From Pseudoclavibacter sp. AY1F1 (GTDB lineage Bacteria > Actinomycetota > Actinomycetes > Actinomycetales > Microbacteriaceae), in contig NZ_PSTQ01000012.1 in NCBI RefSeq assembly GCF_002931075.1, positions 53,487 to 117,486 on the forward strand: 64,000 nucleotides of DNA. Reading direction: 5' to 3'. Of the stretch, positions 53,731-63,910 are shown in pieces. The notes below the pieces were generated by a model that had not been told where the DNA came from, ran no database searches, and was given only the letters and a program-made list of their open reading frames with translations. The translations under genes were made by a program, and so were the position numbers. Position 1 is the first letter of the stretch; every line of letters begins with the position of its first letter.

Positions 53731-54609
53731 TCAGCGCTGGGAGACGCCCATCCCCATGCGGTCGAGGACGATGTTCTCGACGATCTGCACAAGGTTGTAC
53801 GACACCAGCGTGATGATGGTGATGAGCGCGATCGACGTCCACAGCTCGGAGAACTGCGCCTGCGCGTTGAACTTCAGGATCGCGCCGCCGATGCCGGTTC
53901 CCGTCGAGAGCCACTCGGCGAGCAGCGCGCCCGTCACGGCTCCGGGCACGGACACCCGGGCGGCCGCGAAGATCGACGGCAGCGCGCCAGGCATGTTGAC
54001 CTTCAGCAGGCTCGTGAGCCGACCGCCGCCGAACACGTGCACGACGTCGAGGCTCTGCTGGCTCGCCCGGCTGAGGCCGAAGAGCACGCTCGCGAGCGCC
54101 GGGAAGACGACCACGATCGTCCCGATCACCGCGACGGAGGCCGTCGTGCCTCGACCGGTCATGAGGATGATGACGGGCGCGATGGAGACGAGCGGGATGG
54201 TCCGCAGCAGCAGCACAAGCGGCATCACCCCGGCCTCGACCCCTCGGGAGAGGCTGAAGGCCACCGCGAGAACGATGGCAACAGCCATGCCCACGACGAA
54301 TCCGAGCGCCGAGTCCGCGAGCGTCTGCCCGACGAGCGGGAACATCTGCGCTCGGTGCTCTGCGGCGTCCTCGGCCCCGACCAGGAACTCCCACACGTCC
54401 AGCGGACCCTTGGCGATGAACGAGGAGATACCGGTGAAACTCACGACCGCCTGCCAGAGCAGGAGCAGCACAACAAGCGTGATGCCCGCCGAGCCGAGCG
54501 AGCGCAGCACCGTCTTCCGGAGGGCGCTTCGTCGCTCGCGCACGATCAGGGTCGCGGCGGCGTCGTCAGCCGCTGTCTTCGCCTGCTTGTCCTGCACGAT
54601 CGCGGTCAT
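53731..54609 (-). CDS. ABC importer permease (SsuC/TauC/ThiX type)
   Basis: The 292-residue protein has six membrane segments and the loop VVHVFGGGRLTSLLKVNMP, the family version of the EAA motif. The ATG overlaps the stop of the previous permease by ATGA. It forms a heterodimer with the neighbouring permease, as in two-permease members of this class. Confidence 0.88.
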   Translation of the reverse strand: MTAIVQDKQAKTAADDAAATLIVRERRSALRKTVLRSLGSAGITLVVLLLLWQAVVSFTGISSFIAKGPLDVWEFLVGAEDAAEHRAQMFPLVGQTLADSALGFVVGMAVAIVLAVAFSLSRGVEAGVMPLVLLLRTIPLVSIAPVIILMTGRGTTASVAVIGTIVVVFPALASVLFGLSRASQQSLDVVHVFGGGRLTSLLKVNMPGALPSIFAAARVSVPGAVTGALLAEWLSTGTGIGGAILKFNAQAQFSELWTSIALITIITLVSYNLVQIVENIVLDRMGMGVSQR

Positions 54610-55415
54610 CGCACTGCCTTTCCGGAGACCCACGGTGTGATGAAGCGGATGACGAGCCCGAAGAGCCCGTAGGCCGCGAGCGCGAACACCGCGCACAGCA
54701 GGAACACCGACCAGACCCCGGCCGAGTCGAGCTGCCCCTGCAAGCGGATGAGGGTCGGCCCGACTCCCGCGGTGATGGATCCGAGGTACTCGCCGAGCAC
54801 CGCGCCGAGGAACGCCGAGGGCACGGCGATCTGGAGTGCGTTGAGGATGGCGGGGAGTGCAGCAACAAGACGGACCTTGCGCATCTGCATCCACGAGCCG
54901 CCGCCGAAGACGCGGACGACGTCGAGCGACGCCCGGTCGGCCGACTTGAAGCCGAGGATCGCGCCGACGACGGTCGTGAAAACGCAGACGAGCGCCGCGA
55001 GGAAGATGGCCGTCTCCGACGGGTCGCCGGGGCTCTTCGCCCCGCCGAGCACCACGATGGAGATGCCGCCGACTGCGACGATCGGCAGGCAGTACGTCAC
55101 GACGGCGATCTGCGTGATGACCGTCTCCAGGCGGGGGAAGACGAGCACGACGGTCGCGAGCAGCAGCGCGATGCCGTTGCCCCACACGTAGCCGATGGCC
55201 GCCGCCGTGATGGTCGGGGCGAAGACACCCCACGTTCCCGCGATGTTGCCCTGCACGAACAGCCAGTCGAAGACGGCGAGCGGTGAGGGCACCGGGGTGA
55301 AGCTCGTCCCCTCCGACGGCTGGAAGGCCGCGACCGAGACGAGCCACCAGATCAGGATGAGAACCGCCCCGCCGATGAGCGCGGCAAGCCAGCCGGGGAT
55401 GCGCTCCCTGGCCAT
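54606..55415 (-). CDS. ABC importer permease (SsuC/TauC/ThiX type), partner
   Basis: The 269-residue membrane protein has about six helices and the motif VVRVFGGGSWMQMRKVRLVA. The start is two bases after the ATPase stop. The N-terminus ARERIPGWLAALIGGAVLIL gives the first helix. Confidence 0.88.
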   Translation of the reverse strand: MARERIPGWLAALIGGAVLILIWWLVSVAAFQPSEGTSFTPVPSPLAVFDWLFVQGNIAGTWGVFAPTITAAAIGYVWGNGIALLLATVVLVFPRLETVITQIAVVTYCLPIVAVGGISIVVLGGAKSPGDPSETAIFLAALVCVFTTVVGAILGFKSADRASLDVVRVFGGGSWMQMRKVRLVAALPAILNALQIAVPSAFLGAVLGEYLGSITAGVGPTLIRLQGQLDSAGVWSVFLLCAVFALAAYGLFGLVIRFITPWVSGKAVR

Positions 55416-55417
55416 CG

Positions 55418-56242
55418 TCAGGCCTCGGCTTCTGCGTGTCCGTGCACGCCGAACAGCAGCTCGGAGGCGCGGTCGACGAGCGCGTGGAACTCGGGCGTGC
55501 GCATCATCTCGGGGGTGCGCGGCCGCGGCAGGTCGACCTCAATGATCTCCTGCACGCGACCGGGACGCGCCGACATGACGGCGACCCGGTCCGCGAGGAA
55601 GATCGCCTCGCTGATGCCGTGCGTGACGAGCAGCGTCGTCGCGGGCTTCTCGGTCCAGATGCGCAGCAGCTCCAGGTTGAGGTTCTGCCGCGTCATGTCG
55701 TCGAGCGCCCCGAAGGGTTCATCCAGCAGCAGCACCGAAGGCTTGAGCACGAGGGCCCGAGCGATCGACGCTCGCTGCCGCATGCCGCCAGAGAGCTGCG
55801 CCGGCTTGGCGTTCGCGAAGTCGCTGAGCCCCACGAGGGCGATCAGCTCATCGACGTACGCCTTGTCGACCGGTCGCCCCGCAACCTCGAACGGCAGCTC
55901 GATGTTCTTGCGGATGCTCCGCCAGGGAAGCAGCGCGTGGTCCTGGAACGCGATGCCAAGCTCGCTGTTCGCGCGCAGCTGGTCGGGCGTCTGCCCGTCG
56001 ACGAGCGCACTGCCGGACGTGGGGTGGTCGAGGGCTGCGAGGATGCGCAGGATCGTCGACTTGCCGCATCCGGACGGCCCGAGGAGCGCGAGGAACGAGC
56101 CCTTGTCGGTGTGCAGGTCCGTGTCCTGCAACGCCAGCAGCGATTTCCCGCCGCGCAGCTCGAAGGACTTTGAGACGCCGGAGATCTGGATTCCGGTGCC
56201 GGTTTCGGCACCGGAATCCGTTGTTGTATCGGTGAGGGTCAT
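55418..56242 (-). CDS. ABC importer ATPase (SsuB/TauB type)
   Basis: The 274-residue ATPase has Walker [11 protein letters not shown]-loop [12 protein letters not shown], signature [15 protein letters not shown], Walker [13 protein letters not shown] and the switch THGISEA. It powers the two permeases and is four bases after the binding-protein stop. Confidence 0.94.
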   Translation of the reverse strand: MTLTDTTTDSGAETGTGIQISGVSKSFELRGGKSLLALQDTDLHTDKGSFLALLGPSGCGKSTILRILAALDHPTSGSALVDGQTPDQLRANSELGIAFQDHALLPWRSIRKNIELPFEVAGRPVDKAYVDELIALVGLSDFANAKPAQLSGGMRQRASIARALVLKPSVLLLDEPFGALDDMTRQNLNLELLRIWTEKPATTLLVTHGISEAIFLADRVAVMSARPGRVQEIIEVDLPRPRTPEMMRTPEFHALVDRASELLFGVHGHAEAEA

Positions 56243-56246
56243 GGGA

Positions 56247-57338
56247 TTAGGGCTGGTAGTTCTTCAGCTCGGGGTTCTCGGTGTAGATCTCGTCGAGGAT
56301 CGTCGTGTCGAACAGGTCGTCGACCTCGAGCTCCCAACCGGCAGCGGCGAGGGAGGCGATGGACTGGGCCTTGAGCTCGTCCGAGATGGTGAACAGGCCG
56401 TTGGCCTCCGTCTCCGGCGTGGAGATCAGCTGGGCCTGGGCTTCGAGCCCGGCCTTGACCTTCGCGGGGTCGAGTTCACCGAAGGTCAGGTCGCCGGCAG
56501 CGGCCGATGCGTTGTAGTGCTCCGTCACCTTGGTGACCGTGTCGTCCACCGGCTGCGTGAACGTGTCGGTCCAGCCCTTGATCTCGGCGATCAGGAACGC
56601 CTTCACGAGGTCCGGGTTCTCGTCCAGGTACTGCTGGGTCACCGTGACCGCCTCGGCGACGTACGGCAGGCCGTTGTCCGCGTAGGCGAGGTTCGTGACC
56701 TCGTACCCTTCCATCTCGACCGTGATGGCCTCGTTGGTCAGGTAGGCCATGAAGCCGTCGACCTCACCGTTCATGAGGGGCGTCGGGTCGAAGTCGACGG
56801 GGACAACGGTGACCTGGTCCTCGCTGATGCCGTTCGCGGCGAGCAGCGCCTTGAACACGGAGGCGTTCGAGTCCTGCACGCCGATCTTCTTGCCGACGAG
56901 GTCCTCCGGGGTAGCGATGTTGCCCTTATCCGTCAGCGAGAGGATGGTGAACGGGTTCTTCTGGAACGTGGTCGCGACGATCTTGAGCGGGGCATCCTGC
57001 TCAGCGACCGCGGCCCCGACGGAGGCGGCGTCGCTGAGCGCGAACTGCACCGAACCGGAGAGGAGCTTCGCGACGCCCGTGTCCGGACCCGCGACGCCCT
57101 GCACCGCGGAGAACCCCGCCTCGTCGTAGTAGCCGTTGTCGTAGGCGTAGTACTCGCCCGCGAACTCCTCGTTCTTGATCCACGAGTACTGCACGCTGAT
57201 TTCGCCGTGGTCGACGGATGCGCTCCCCGGGGACGTCTCTGAAGCGCTTGGCGAGCACGCTGTGAGGGCGAGCGCGGCCGTTGCGGCGAGAGCGAGTGCC
57301 GCGGTTGCGCGTCGGCGGGTTCTGGTGAGTGTGTGCAT
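56247..57338 (-). CDS. ABC importer substrate-binding lipoprotein (SsuA/NMT1/THI5 type)
   Basis: The 363-residue protein has a signal peptide and lipobox LTAC (C28), then a two-lobed NMT1-like domain ([52 protein letters not shown]). Family members bind pyrimidine, purine, riboflavin or sulfonate compounds. It follows the xdh-like gene, so a purine or related heterocycle is the likely ligand. Confidence 0.87.
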   Translation of the reverse strand: MHTLTRTRRRATAALALAATAALALTACSPSASETSPGSASVDHGEISVQYSWIKNEEFAGEYYAYDNGYYDEAGFSAVQGVAGPDTGVAKLLSGSVQFALSDAASVGAAVAEQDAPLKIVATTFQKNPFTILSLTDKGNIATPEDLVGKKIGVQDSNASVFKALLAANGISEDQVTVVPVDFDPTPLMNGEVDGFMAYLTNEAITVEMEGYEVTNLAYADNGLPYVAEAVTVTQQYLDENPDLVKAFLIAEIKGWTDTFTQPVDDTVTKVTEHYNASAAAGDLTFGELDPAKVKAGLEAQAQLISTPETEANGLFTISDELKAQSIASLAAAGWELEVDDLFDTTILDEIYTENPELKNYQP

Positions 57339-57425
57339 CGGATCTCCTTGACTGCAGTGGGGTGGGTCGTGTCTGGCGCGCGTCGATCAGCCGTCAGCCA
57401 CTCCCTACTCGCGACATTAGGCAGG

Positions 57426-60314
57426 TCATATTTCGGGGATGGGTTCGTGGGTGTTACGGGCGTGATTCGCAATTCGCCAGACCCTGTCGCGAGTGAAGGG
57501 CTGCTCGAACGGGCGGCTCCCGAGCGCGCGCGCGATGGCGTTGCCGATGGCGGGTGCGACGGGGTTGTATGGCGACTCGCTCATCGATTTGGCGCCGAAG
57601 GGACCGAGGTCGTCGCTTGTGTCGGCGAAGTACACCTCGGTGTTCGGCACGTCGGCGAACTGGGGAACCCGGTAGAGACGGAAGACGGGGTTGGCGACGC
57701 GGCCGTCGTCGTGGAGCGTGACCTCCTCGTAGAGGGCGCTGCCGAGGCCCTGCGCGACGCCCCCTTCAACTTGCCCGCGACACTGGGCAGGGTTCATGAC
57801 GTACCCCGCGTCGGCGGCGTGCACGGACTGCAGGATGCGCACCGTTCCGGTCTCCGGCTCGACGGCCAGCCTGACGGCGTGCACGTTGAACGCGAGCGAG
57901 CGGTGCTCGCCGAGCTCGCTGCCGTCGGCCGTGATCTCGCCACCGTTCCCCTCCGACGCCAGCTGCGCGAAGCCGATGAGCCCGCTCGCTGTCTCGACGC
58001 CGTCGAGCGCAAGCTCGACATCCGCCAAGGGTGAGCCGGTGATCGCCGCGGCGCGCTCCCGCATCCGCTCCCCGAGCGACAGGCAGGCGGCGTGCAGCGC
58101 CTTGCCCGCGACCGTGATGCCCGCGGAGGCGAAGGCACCCGTGTCGTGCTCGACCGCATCCGTGTCCGAGTTCCACAGCACGAGTCGGTCGAAGCTCGTG
58201 CGAAGGTCGGTGGCCGCGATCTGCTTGAGCACGGTTGTCGTGCCGTTGCCGAACTCGGCCGTCCCCGTCCGCAGCAGGTAGGTGCCGTCTGCGCGGAGCG
58301 TCGCGGTCGTGTGCGCGATGTGCCCGAACGGCGCCATCGTGGCGATCATGGCCGCAGCGACGCCCTCCCCGACGAGCCAACCCGGCGGGGCCTCCGCGCC
58401 GTTGCCGCGGCGCAGCGCGTCCTGCGCGAGATCGAGGCACTGGTCGAACCCGTAGCTGCCCCACACGAGGTCGTAATGCCCCGGGTCATCGCCCTCGCGG
58501 ATCGCGTTGCGTCGCCGGAGCTCGAACGGGTCGAGGTCGAGCTCCTCGGCAAGCATGTCCATCGCCGACTCCACGCCGAGGATCACCTGGCCGAGCCCGT
58601 AGCCGCGGAAGGCGCCGGAGGGGACCGTGTTCGTGTACACGACCTCCGCATCCAGTCGCCGCAGCGGGACGCGGTAGATGGTCGTCGATTCCGCGAGCGA
58701 GTGGAAGAGAACGCCGCGCGAGTGGTTGCCGTACGCGCCCGTGTTGCTGAGCACGTCGAGCTGCATCGCCGTCAGCAGCCCGTCCGCGTCGGCGCCGAGC
58801 GTGACCGACACCCGCATCGGGTGCCTGACGGCCGCGCGCTGGAACTCGTCGGTGCGCGAGAACTCGTAGGAGACGGGCCTGCCCGTGGCCAGCACCGCGA
58901 GCGCGACGAGGTCCTCGGTGAAGATCTCCTGCTTGCCGCCGAACCCGCCGCCGAGGCGCGCGGCCATTACCCGCACCCGGTCTCGGTCGAGGTCGAAGAG
59001 GTGGGCGATCTCGTCGCGGGCGAGGAACGGCACCTGCGTCGAAGAGCGGATGACGAGGCGGCCGTCGTCGTCGAGCCAGCCGATCGAACCGTGCGTCTCG
59101 AGCTGTGCGTGCGTGACGCGCGCGGTCTGCCACGAGCCGGACACGGTGACGGCGCTCGAGGCGAACGCCTCGGTGAGGTCCGGGCCCGCGTGGACGCTCG
59201 TGATGACGTTTCGGTCCGCCTCGTCGACGCGTTCCTCCGGCGTACGGTCCGGGTGCACCAGCGGGGCGCCCGGCCGGCGGGCCTCCTCGGGGTCGAAGAC
59301 CGCCGGCAGCGGCTCGTACTCGACGCGGACGAGGGCGCGCGCCGCATCCGCCGCATCCGCGGACTCTGCGACGACCGCGGCGACACGCTGCCCGATGTGC
59401 CGCACGACGCTGTCGAGCAGGAGCGTGTCGTCGGGGTCGTCGGTGCGGTGCTCGTGGCGGGCAGACGAGTAGCGGCGCTGCGGGACGTCCGCGTGCGTGA
59501 AGATCCGCACGACTCCCGGCACGGCGAGGGCCTCCGTCGTGTCGATGCTCAGGATGCGCGCGTGCGCGTGCGGGCTCGTCACGACCCGCAGGACCAGCGC
59601 GTCGCTCGCCGGATGGCCAGGCGGCAGGTCGAACGTGAACGGCTCGAGACCCTGGACGATGCGTCGCGCGGCTTCGGGGACGACGGAGTTGCCGACGGTT
59701 TGGGGGTCGGGCGCGGGGTCGCGCGCGGGCCTGGGGTCGGGCGCGGGCCGGGACTGGGCTTGAGCCTCGGGCGCGGGCGACACGTGGGGCAGCGGCTTGG
59801 GCTTGGGCTGAGACGCGGTCTGCGGCAAGGCCTTCGAGGTGGCGGATGTCTTCGACGCGACGCAGCTCTTCGCGCAGGATCCCGCGCGCACGGACCCGCA
59901 GATCGCCTCCCGGATGGGGCGGTAGCCCGTGCAGCGGCACAAGTTTCCCTTCATCCGCTTGTCGAACTCGTCGAGGTCGGCTTCCCCCAGCGTCGACGCG
60001 GTCACGCTCATTCCCGGAGTGCAGAAGCCGCACTGGAAGCCGAACCCCTCCGCCAGCGCCTCCTGGACCGGGTGCAGCTCGTCGCCCGGCGCGAGGCCGG
60101 CGGCCGTCGTCACGCGACGCCCCTCGACCCGCATGGCAGGAATCAGGCACGAGTGCACGGGCGTGCCATCGAGCAGGACCGAGCAGGCGCCGCAGTCGCC
60201 CGCGTCGCATCCCTTCTTCACGGTCGTGGAGCCTGTCTCGCGCAGCAGGGTCCGCAGACACTGACCGGGTCGGGGCTCGGAGGTGCGTTCGGTGCCGTCT
60301 ACTTCGAACTTCAT
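57426..60314 (-). CDS. Xanthine-dehydrogenase-like enzyme: fused [2Fe-2S] and molybdopterin subunits
   Basis: The 962-residue protein joins two usual subunits. Residues 1-150 are the iron-sulfur subunit with C36/C41/C44/C56 and C95/C98/C126/C128. A Pro/Ala-rich linker fills 151-210. The rest is the molybdopterin subunit with [40 protein letters not shown] and a catalytic-type Glu in [13 protein letters not shown]. The ATG overlaps the FAD subunit stop (ATGA). It should hydroxylate a purine or N-heterocycle. Confidence 0.9.
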   Translation of the reverse strand: MKFEVDGTERTSEPRPGQCLRTLLRETGSTTVKKGCDAGDCGACSVLLDGTPVHSCLIPAMRVEGRRVTTAAGLAPGDELHPVQEALAEGFGFQCGFCTPGMSVTASTLGEADLDEFDKRMKGNLCRCTGYRPIREAICGSVRAGSCAKSCVASKTSATSKALPQTASQPKPKPLPHVSPAPEAQAQSRPAPDPRPARDPAPDPQTVGNSVVPEAARRIVQGLEPFTFDLPPGHPASDALVLRVVTSPHAHARILSIDTTEALAVPGVVRIFTHADVPQRRYSSARHEHRTDDPDDTLLLDSVVRHIGQRVAAVVAESADAADAARALVRVEYEPLPAVFDPEEARRPGAPLVHPDRTPEERVDEADRNVITSVHAGPDLTEAFASSAVTVSGSWQTARVTHAQLETHGSIGWLDDDGRLVIRSSTQVPFLARDEIAHLFDLDRDRVRVMAARLGGGFGGKQEIFTEDLVALAVLATGRPVSYEFSRTDEFQRAAVRHPMRVSVTLGADADGLLTAMQLDVLSNTGAYGNHSRGVLFHSLAESTTIYRVPLRRLDAEVVYTNTVPSGAFRGYGLGQVILGVESAMDMLAEELDLDPFELRRRNAIREGDDPGHYDLVWGSYGFDQCLDLAQDALRRGNGAEAPPGWLVGEGVAAAMIATMAPFGHIAHTTATLRADGTYLLRTGTAEFGNGTTTVLKQIAATDLRTSFDRLVLWNSDTDAVEHDTGAFASAGITVAGKALHAACLSLGERMRERAAAITGSPLADVELALDGVETASGLIGFAQLASEGNGGEITADGSELGEHRSLAFNVHAVRLAVEPETGTVRILQSVHAADAGYVMNPAQCRGQVEGGVAQGLGSALYEEVTLHDDGRVANPVFRLYRVPQFADVPNTEVYFADTSDDLGPFGAKSMSESPYNPVAPAIGNAIARALGSRPFEQPFTRDRVWRIANHARNTHEPIPEI

Positions 60315-61138
60315 GAGAGCCGCCCCCGGATGCGCTCGGCGAGCACCAGGCTCACGGCGCGACGCCAGTCGGCCGAGCCGAGCGGGTCGGAGTAGTAGCC
60401 GTCGGTCTGCCCGATGCGCGCGGCAAGCTCCTCGACGGTCGGTAGCTGCGCGAACGCGAGCACGGTCGGCCGACTCGTGGCGGCCGTGATCGTGAAGACG
60501 CTGCGGCCGTTCGGGTCGATTCGACCCGTCACGACGGCGCCGGAGCGACCGTACTCGGCGAGCGCGATCTTGAGGAGCAGGGCGCGCGAGCGCAGCGCGG
60601 TCGCGGGCAGGTGGATGCTGCGGAGCACGTCGCCGGGCTGGAGGGCGGTCGTCCCGTCTCCCGTCACGAGCTCCGCGACGGGCATCCGCACATCCTCGGT
60701 GCCGCGCCAGATCTCTGCCGTCCCGTCGAGCGCGACGCACAGCGAGATCATGCCAGCCGCCGCGAAGGCGCGGCAGATGTTACCCCCGACCGTTGCCGTG
60801 TTCCAGATCTTGAACGAGGCGAGGAGCGCGTCCGCGGCACCGCGAACAAGCGAGACCGCCGGCCACTCCTCCTGCACTGGCAGCGTCTCGCCCTTGCGCA
60901 CGCGCTCCGCCCACGCGACCAGCGTCGCAATCGTGCAGGTCGCCGAGATGCGCAGTCCGTCAGCGTCAACCTCAAGGTCTGGCCACGGCATTCCAGTCAG
61001 GTCGACGAAGCCGGTCGTCGTCGGCTGGGGCTCGCTCATGAGCCACGTGCCTCCCGCCATGATCGCCTCGCCTGGGGCGAGGAGCAGCTCCTCGCGGGTT
61101 CGTGCGACGCGGTACGAGCGCACCGTCGTGATGTCCAT
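60311..61138 (-). CDS. FAD-binding subunit of the xanthine-dehydrogenase-like enzyme
   Basis: The 275-residue protein has the CoxM/XdhB FAD loops [11 protein letters not shown] and the [16 protein letters not shown] segment. GGGAGG precedes the ATG. It passes electrons from the iron-sulfur clusters to an acceptor and is the first gene of the xdh/importer operon. The usual VAGGTDL is replaced by MAGGTWL. Confidence 0.88.
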   Translation of the reverse strand: MDITTVRSYRVARTREELLLAPGEAIMAGGTWLMSEPQPTTTGFVDLTGMPWPDLEVDADGLRISATCTIATLVAWAERVRKGETLPVQEEWPAVSLVRGAADALLASFKIWNTATVGGNICRAFAAAGMISLCVALDGTAEIWRGTEDVRMPVAELVTGDGTTALQPGDVLRSIHLPATALRSRALLLKIALAEYGRSGAVVTGRIDPNGRSVFTITAATSRPTVLAFAQLPTVEELAARIGQTDGYYSDPLGSADWRRAVSLVLAERIRGRLS

Positions 61139-61308
61139 GGCACCTCCCGGTCATGACTCGCGCACGAGCATCCACGGGTGCGCGAGATCGGATGCTCGGG
61201 AGTGAAGCAGACGGCCGTTTCGGCGGTGTTTCGATCGTGGGTCGCGGACGCCGATGTCTTTCATGTCCCTGCAACAGGCACGCAATGGGGCGCGCCTAGC
61301 GTTTCGGC

Positions 61309-62493
61309 ATGCGAGGAATCCTGCCGATGGCTGCCGTGTGGGCGAGGCGTGGGCGCCCGTTCGCGATGGCGACGCTTGTCGCCGTCAGCGGCAGCGCGCC
61401 CCGGGAAGTGGGCGCGAGCCTGATCGTGTCCGCCGACGGCGAGGTGTTCGGCAACGTGTCGGGCGGGTGCGTGGAAGGCGCCGTGTACGAGCAGTGCCTG
61501 CTCGCGATCAAGAGCGGCGCCGCGAGCGTCGAGACGTTCGGGTACAGCTCGGCGGAGGCGTTCTCGGTCGGACTCAGCTGCGGTGGCGTCATCCAGGTGC
61601 TGGTGCGTCCTGTGCTGCCCGGGAGCGCCGCCGCCCACGACGTGCTGCTGCTGGCCGAACGCGAGGCGCGGGCCATGCAGGTGACCTACACGCTGACGGT
61701 TGCTGGGGCCGATCTCGGGCGAGGTGCGATTGACCAGACGGCGCCGCCCTCGGCGGGTGCTGTCACCATCACCCTCGGTTCGCCGCCCCGGCTCGTCATC
61801 GTGGGCGCGGTCGAGTTCGCCGTCGCCCTCTCGCGCATCGCGATCGCCGCGGGCATGCGCGTCACGGTTGTCGACCCGCGCGAGGTGTTCGCGACGACAG
61901 CCCGCTTCCCGGGCGCCGAGGTGGTTGTCGCCTGGCCGCACCGCTACCTGGCGACCGCTGAGATGGATGCGCGCACCGCCGTGTGCGTGCTCACGCACGA
62001 CCCGAAATTCGACGTGCCAGCGCTGCGCGTCGCATTGGCTTCGGCGGCCGGGTACGTCGGCGTCATGGGGAGCCGACAGACGCACGAAGAGCGGCTCGAG
62101 CGGCTCGCGGAGCGCGCTGGGTCGTCGGGGCCCGCGGGGTTCACGGAATCGTCGACGCTTGGGGAGCAACCAGCGCCTGCGGAAGCGTGGAAGTCCACGG
62201 GAGCATCGGCGCCAGCTGATGCGCAAGCGTGGACGTCAGCGGAAGCATCGGCGCCAGCTGAGCCGCCGGCGCGTGCTGCAGCATCGGCACGTGGGGAGCG
62301 GCCCGTGCCGCCCGAGCAGCTGGAGCGGCTGCGTTCCCCCATCGGCCTGGACCTGGGCGGGCGAACCCCCGAGGAAACGGCCCTCTCGATCCTCGCCGAG
62401 ATCATCGCCGACCGACATGGCGCATCCGGCCGCCGCCTGTCTGAGCTGTCCGGGCCGGTGCACCGGCCGCTGGGTGTGCGCGTCGCCACGTGA
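61309..62493 (+). CDS. xdhC: XdhC/CoxI-type molybdenum cofactor maturation factor
   Basis: The 394-residue protein has VAVSGSAPREVGASLIVSAD, SGGCVEGAVYEQC, a Rossmann half (PPRLVIVGAVEFAVALSRIA), VCVLTHDPKFD and YVGVMGSR...SPIGLDLGGRTPEETALSI, as in XdhC, which loads sulfurated Mo-cofactor into xanthine dehydrogenase. An Ala/Pro/Ser-rich insert occupies residues 268-331. TAGCGT ends six bases before the ATG, so the message may be leaderless. Divergent from the xdh operon. Confidence 0.9.
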   Translation: MRGILPMAAVWARRGRPFAMATLVAVSGSAPREVGASLIVSADGEVFGNVSGGCVEGAVYEQCLLAIKSGAASVETFGYSSAEAFSVGLSCGGVIQVLVRPVLPGSAAAHDVLLLAEREARAMQVTYTLTVAGADLGRGAIDQTAPPSAGAVTITLGSPPRLVIVGAVEFAVALSRIAIAAGMRVTVVDPREVFATTARFPGAEVVVAWPHRYLATAEMDARTAVCVLTHDPKFDVPALRVALASAAGYVGVMGSRQTHEERLERLAERAGSSGPAGFTESSTLGEQPAPAEAWKSTGASAPADAQAWTSAEASAPAEPPARAAASARGERPVPPEQLERLRSPIGLDLGGRTPEETALSILAEIIADRHGASGRRLSELSGPVHRPLGVRVAT

Positions 62494-62583
62494 ACGCCGA
62501 GTGGGCGCGGGTTGGCACACATGTGAGGAGCTGCGTGTGAGCCGAAGCGTGTGGCGCCGCCCAGGGCGTCGAGTGCGCTCCGC

Positions 62584-62643
62584 GCAGACCTGGGGTTTGC
62601 GCATCCAAAGCGGCGCATGCGGATGCGCGAGCCCCAAGTCTGC
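62584..62643. repeat. CAGACC-type palindromic repeat, copy C (best conserved)
   Basis: GCAGACCTGGGGTTTGCGCA with TCC at one end is answered by GGATGCGCGAGCCCCAAGTC and TGC at the other, around an AAAGCGGCGCATGC centre. The arms pair over about 19 of 23 positions. Confidence 0.7.
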
Positions 62644-62664
62644 GCGGGCGAGTCAAAACGCTGT

Positions 62665-62724
62665 GCAGACCTCGCGGTTGCGCAGCCAAAGCGGCGCATG
62701 CAGATGCCGGAAGCCCAGGTCTGC
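62665..62724. repeat. CAGACC-type palindromic repeat, copy D
   Basis: GCAGACCTCGCGGTTGCGCA opens it and AAGCCCAGGTCTGC closes it. The centre AAAGCGGCGCATGC is the same as in copy C, 22 bases away. Confidence 0.65.
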
Positions 62725-62738
62725 CCAGGGGGCGCGGA

Positions 62739-62792
62739 GAGACCTGGGGGTTGCGCATGCGGCGAGGCCAGCCGAGATGCTTTCGGCCCAGG
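62739..62792. repeat. CAGACC-type palindromic repeat, copy E (partial)
   Basis: AGACCTGGGGGTTGCGCATG opens it, and a weakly matching CGGCCCAGGT closes it just before the mocA start. It is the most eroded copy. Confidence 0.5.
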
Positions 62793-62799
62793 TGAGCGG

Positions 62800-63351
62800 G
62801 TGAACGTGTCCGGGGTTGTGCTCGCGGCGGGGGCCGGCTCGCGGTTCGGCGGGCCAAAGGCGCTGGCGTCGCTGCCCGACGGCACGCCGTGGGTGGCGCG
62901 GGCAACGGAGACACTTCTCGGGGCCGGATGCTCAGAGGTGCTCGTCGCCCTCGGCGCCGGGCGGGCGGAGGCGGACGCGCTCGTACCGGCGAGCGCGACG
63001 GTCGTGACTGTGCCGGACTGGTCGGAGGGCCTCGCAGCCTCGGTGCGCGCCGCGCTGCATGCCGCCGCGGTGACCGACGCGGACGCCGTCCTGCTGGTGC
63101 CCGTCGATACGCCCGAGCTGCCGGTCGCGGCCTGCCGGAGGGTTCTGAGCGCGGGCGGTTCGCTCGCCCGGGCGAGCTACGAGGGCGAGCCTGGGCATCC
63201 GGTGCTCATCGGGCGCGCGCACTGGACCGCCCTCGCCGCAAGCCTCGACGGGGATCGAGGCTCGGGTGCGTACCTGACAGCTCAGGGCGCTGTCTCGGTC
63301 GAATGCGGTGACCTATGGCACGGCCGCGACATCGACACCCGCCCGCCGTAA
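62800..63351 (+). CDS. mocA: Molybdenum cofactor nucleotidyltransferase, MocA/MobA-like
   Basis: The 183-residue enzyme has the N-terminal VVLAAGAGSRFGGPKALAS loop, LLVPVDTPELPV and GEPGHPVLIGRAHW, typical of MocA, which makes the dinucleotide form of Mo-cofactor. GTG 62800 follows AGGTGA; GTG 62806 is an alternative. With XdhC it would mature the xdh-like enzyme. Confidence 0.85.
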   Translation: MNVSGVVLAAGAGSRFGGPKALASLPDGTPWVARATETLLGAGCSEVLVALGAGRAEADALVPASATVVTVPDWSEGLAASVRAALHAAAVTDADAVLLVPVDTPELPVAACRRVLSAGGSLARASYEGEPGHPVLIGRAHWTALAASLDGDRGSGAYLTAQGAVSVECGDLWHGRDIDTRPP

Positions 63352-63577
63352 GCCTCCACCAGCGCCCGCGCCCGCGCTGGCCCCGCCCGCGCACTCCCCC
63401 GCCCGCCCGCGCACTCCCCCCGCACTCCCGCCCCCTCCCGGCGCATCCACACGAGAAACGCATGTTCGTTTCGAAACGAAGGAGCTTTTCCCGTGCGGAT
63501 GCGGATGCGGATGCGGCCCCGGACTGGGCCGGAGGGTGGCGAACAGGGCGCGAACAGGGCGGCGGGCGGAAAGCCGG
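63352..63577. other. Intergenic stretch with palindrome and short tandem repeats
   Basis: CCCGCGCACTCC units recur at 63388-63430, the perfect palindrome TTCGTTTCGAAACGAA lies at 63465-63480, and GCGGAT is repeated three times with a partial fourth at 63495-63517. AAGGAG plus GTG (63494) opens a 38-codon frame, but its content is not protein-like. It separates the convergent mocA and rhaM genes. Confidence 0.55.
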
Positions 63578-63910
63578 CTACGCGCCGAGCTGGTCTTCCA
63601 GGTTGAAGACTTCGACGAGGGGTGACGCGGCCTGGTCGGCGCGACCCTCGAGGCCGTCGAAGAACTGGGACATGTCGGCCTCCCAGCGCGCCGCGACGGG
63701 CGATGCCGCGAGGTACGCGTTGGCGGCGGCCTCGTCGTCGACGTCGTAGCTGCCGAACAGGGTGCCATCCGGCGCGAGGAAGAGCGAGTAATTGCGGCGA
63801 CCGGCGGCTGCGATCTCGGCGAGCATCTCGGGCCACACTTCGGCGTGACGGCGCACGTACTCGTCGATGTGCTGGGGCGCGACCTTGAGCTGGAATCCGA
63901 TTCGTGGCAT
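63578..63910 (-). CDS. rhaM: L-rhamnose mutarotase
   Basis: The 110-residue protein begins PRIGFQLKVAPQHIDEYVRR, then HAEVWPEMLAEI, NYSLFLAPDGTLFGSYD and MSQFFDGLEG, all typical of RhaM, which interconverts rhamnose anomers for the isomerase. AGGAAG precedes ATG 63910. It is 20 kb from the rha operon; upstream sequence is cut by the window edge. Confidence 0.92.
   Translation of the reverse strand: MPRIGFQLKVAPQHIDEYVRRHAEVWPEMLAEIAAAGRRNYSLFLAPDGTLFGSYDVDDEAAANAYLAASPVAARWEADMSQFFDGLEGRADQAASPLVEVFNLEDQLGA

Noticed and set aside
60315..60740. N-terminal extension of the fused xdh-like gene
   Set aside because: It overlaps the FAD subunit gene; the iron-sulfur domain starts at 60314.
63494..63608. 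38-codon frame after AAGGAG
   Set aside because: Starts within GCGGAT repeats and overlaps the rhaM end; composition is not protein-like.
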